This document shows positions 63,401 to 64,000 of a DNA stretch of 64,000 nt, piece by piece. Every line of letters starts with the position of its first letter. Position 1 is the first letter of the stretch. Source of the DNA: Candidatus Paracaedibacter symbiosus. GTDB lineage: Bacteria; Pseudomonadota; Alphaproteobacteria; Paracaedibacterales; Paracaedibacteraceae. The notes under the pieces are model-generated. The model was not told the DNA's origin, ran no database searches, and saw only the letters and a program-made list of their open reading frames with translations. Made by a program: the position numbers and the translations under genes. The DNA lies in NCBI RefSeq assembly GCF_000757605.1, contig NZ_JQAK01000001.1:1576627-1640626 (forward strand), read 5' to 3'.

Positions 63401-64000
63401 TAGTTTTTGAAGAGTCGTATTATGCTTTAAGGCTTCACCCAAAGCCTGGGCGCCCTTAGGTCCTATGCGGTTGCCCTCTAAATGTAACTCTTTAAGGGCG
63501 TTGTTCTCCCTTAAAATTTCAGCGAGTTGGCTTACCCATTCAGCTCTTGCAGCTCTCGCTCTCGCTCTTTTATTTTCAGGATTAACAAGAGATATAAGAG
63601 TAAAAGGGTCCAGTTTATCCCATTCTATTGATTCCTCATCGTTAATGATATTTTTAACTATGAGCTTTTGGAGAGTAGTGTTGTGCCTTAAGACTTCAGT
63701 CAAAGCCTTGGCAGCATTAAGCCCGATTGGCTGTAAGCTCAGCGTACAGAATTTTGGATCTTGAGCTAGAAGGCGAGCAATAGGGGATAGTAAGACTTTA
63801 GAATCTTCTGGCGTTAATGCTCTCAGAAGCTCTACGGGATAAGTAGGATCAGCACTTCTGATCTCAGCGAAAGATATACCAAGAGAGTTTTTGACATTGA
63901 GGGACTTTAGCTTTGCCTGAGTAGCTAAAAGACTTTCCAGCATCTCATCTTTTAATGATGCATTATGGCTCAAATCCAACAAGCGTAGAGTGGGTTCGGG
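60419..64000 (-). CDS. Leucine-rich-repeat protein with C-terminal OTU-type cysteine protease, partial at its 5' end
   Basis: The frame is open to the window edge, so the N-terminus is missing; at least 1193 residues are coded. From the codon at 63982 the visible order is: ribonuclease-inhibitor-type leucine-rich repeats (about 1-390, e.g. LKELHLEGNRIGPKGAQAL, LKVLDLSFNLIDRGAMELA), a middle region without repeats (about 400-610), and a second repeat block (about 640-890). The OTU domain follows. VKGDGNCGYSAL has the catalytic Asp957 and Cys960, YRLGTVGALARVLGCNVAVWN is the core strand-helix, and IHLLFNGRNHFDRL supplies His1178. OTU enzymes cleave ubiquitin chains. No ubiquitin exists in the bacterium, so a host target is inferred. 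Confidence 0.88.
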   Translation of the reverse strand, partial: PEPTLRLLDLSHNASLKDEMLESLLATQAKLKSLNVKNSLGISFAEIRSADPTYPVELLRALTPEDSKVLLSPIARLLAQDPKFCTLSLQPIGLNAAKALTEVLRHNTTLQKLIVKNIINDEESIEWDKLDPFTLISLVNPENKRARARAARAEWVSQLAEILRENNALKELHLEGNRIGPKGAQALGEALKHNTTLQKLSLPNSHLYITDHSIKTIKTLSSGQFLRRDLLSEMWDSCLGAHGASYLSDALEHNTTLKVLDLSFNLIDRGAMELARALKRNSTLQVLNLSYNFIVPPDSWLFGALKENKALQSLVLKENLINLGEDPGFFESIKYALSHNTTLTKLDLSDNYVDYKQLSLINKLLKSRRSAVASNASPNPQEKGPCRPIYLQGTWESVNFSLLPASITSPDLLDLLALDRGYGVQQLLKAKHVSEYREALAPDIQKAFLKNLFPPAFMHDSYAQALSQEFLSGHKQPDFDQRLQAYVEDPSTYTTYVRFVLGKDTPWQHHFQEASLRLMAQLHGFSYIVWQKDPSSSNLKVLEQVLTQPPLKHVLYSPSPAGDLFGQYELLQEHKVQGSLTFPTTPAFEDETQDIPCPWLTPVVEDASVPATFLFQSSDLQGLSPDLRRLLEPLRVSTPELTCLGLTSNDTHHLAQLLQTNSTLRRLVLPACDMGDEEAQAWARVLEQNKALTFLSFAQNHIQAQGIDALRHALQQNSTLTQLRLTGNPGLNAQTGKAIQDLLSLNQARQYRAYIGKEQPKDISISHMGAPGVRLLLKNLKDMPFLTTLSLQFTPLYEPKTLHRLKEFLSVAPHLKQLILLDTHLTDESLHEIRDSLAYHPQLTLLDLRGNRLQEAGIQALCDLIRQTSSLRHLDVRWNFMEEAKMSTLVEAWRSTNALQTLMMDVREKSPLYQQIGQLRQEHQAAQGLPLTDRGRIQRIQTGFQVTLRGVTQRMKVQEVKGDGNCGYSALKTTREEVAQKLLEQVADPNIRHILGVEIEDNFDLLPPPLKTTTYRDLQKRQQALDVQKQEKIKKLNDALRRPEGDRWSQDKLLKEYFTSQESLKENVIALMQSLIELTLQEEKLMQEKQEFCCHEDTLRLYIQHYIRPSAEEYANQYYPELNWLTFSPQFDHGYYRLGTVGALARVLGCNVAVWNSENLSLAHEYYWNPNASTIHLLFNGRNHFDRLTINTD

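Noticed and set aside
1-64000. CRISPR array or cas genes
   Set aside because: No regularly spaced direct repeats of suitable length and no cas-like protein were seen.

Overview
The window looks like the chromosome of an alphaproteobacterium, most likely a host-associated member of the Holosporales/Paracaedibacter type. This is inference from gene content, not a database match. Three alphaproteobacterial cell-cycle or polarity genes (trcR, popZ, mipZ) sit within 28 kb of each other. The alphaproteobacterial blocks pcm-like/tolC/popZ, tsaE-amgK-murU-addB and rimP-nusA-infB-rbfA are present. Several secreted proteins carry eukaryote-like domains (leucine-rich repeats, an OTU cysteine protease, an F-box-like segment, Sel1-like repeats), as in bacteria living inside protists or other eukaryotic cells.

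Region 1 (1-9 kb) holds a murein-peptidase-like DUF882 protein, two secreted proteins of unknown function, a decayed Rieske oxygenase, trcR, an MFS carrier, an acetyltransferase and two tRNAs (Glu, Cys). Region 2 (9-27 kb) is mostly housekeeping: a PIMT-like methyltransferase, rhodanese, tolC, popZ, proline iminopeptidase, nth and typA. On the minus strand follow HIT, a thioredoxin-like ferredoxin, a split L,D-transpeptidase and hldD. An RND pump with its adaptor comes next; with TolC it could form a tripartite efflux system. A substrate-binding-like protein and a DASS-type carrier close the region. Region 3 (27-44 kb) has the translation/transcription operon rimP-nusA-infB-rbfA, mipZ, the AddB nuclease, the murein-recycling pair murU/amgK with tsaE, an ELM1-like protein, and addA-trxA on the other strand.

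Region 4 (44.6-60.3 kb) is accessory and visibly more AT-rich. It holds two secreted proteins that share an N-terminal design (one with an F-box-like segment), IS3-family and serine-recombinase fragments, and a LysR regulator. Next come a response regulator and a sensor kinase of the CqsS/LqsS quorum-sensing type with an overlapping SAM methyltransferase gene. Remnants of a carrier-protein (NRPS-type) gene sit upstream of a Bcr/CflA exporter and a LysE fragment. A mobile mystery A/B (XRE/Fic) pair and further secreted proteins complete it. Region 5 (60.4 kb to the edge) is one large minus-strand gene for a leucine-rich-repeat protein ending in an OTU-type protease domain. It is cut by the window edge.

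A recurring theme is single-base indels in short homopolymers. They break otherwise well-conserved frames (L,D-transpeptidase, MurU, the sensor kinase, both N-terminally similar secreted proteins, an XRE regulator, IS3 OrfA). They could be real gene decay, slippage-tolerated frames or sequencing errors, and the sequence alone cannot decide.
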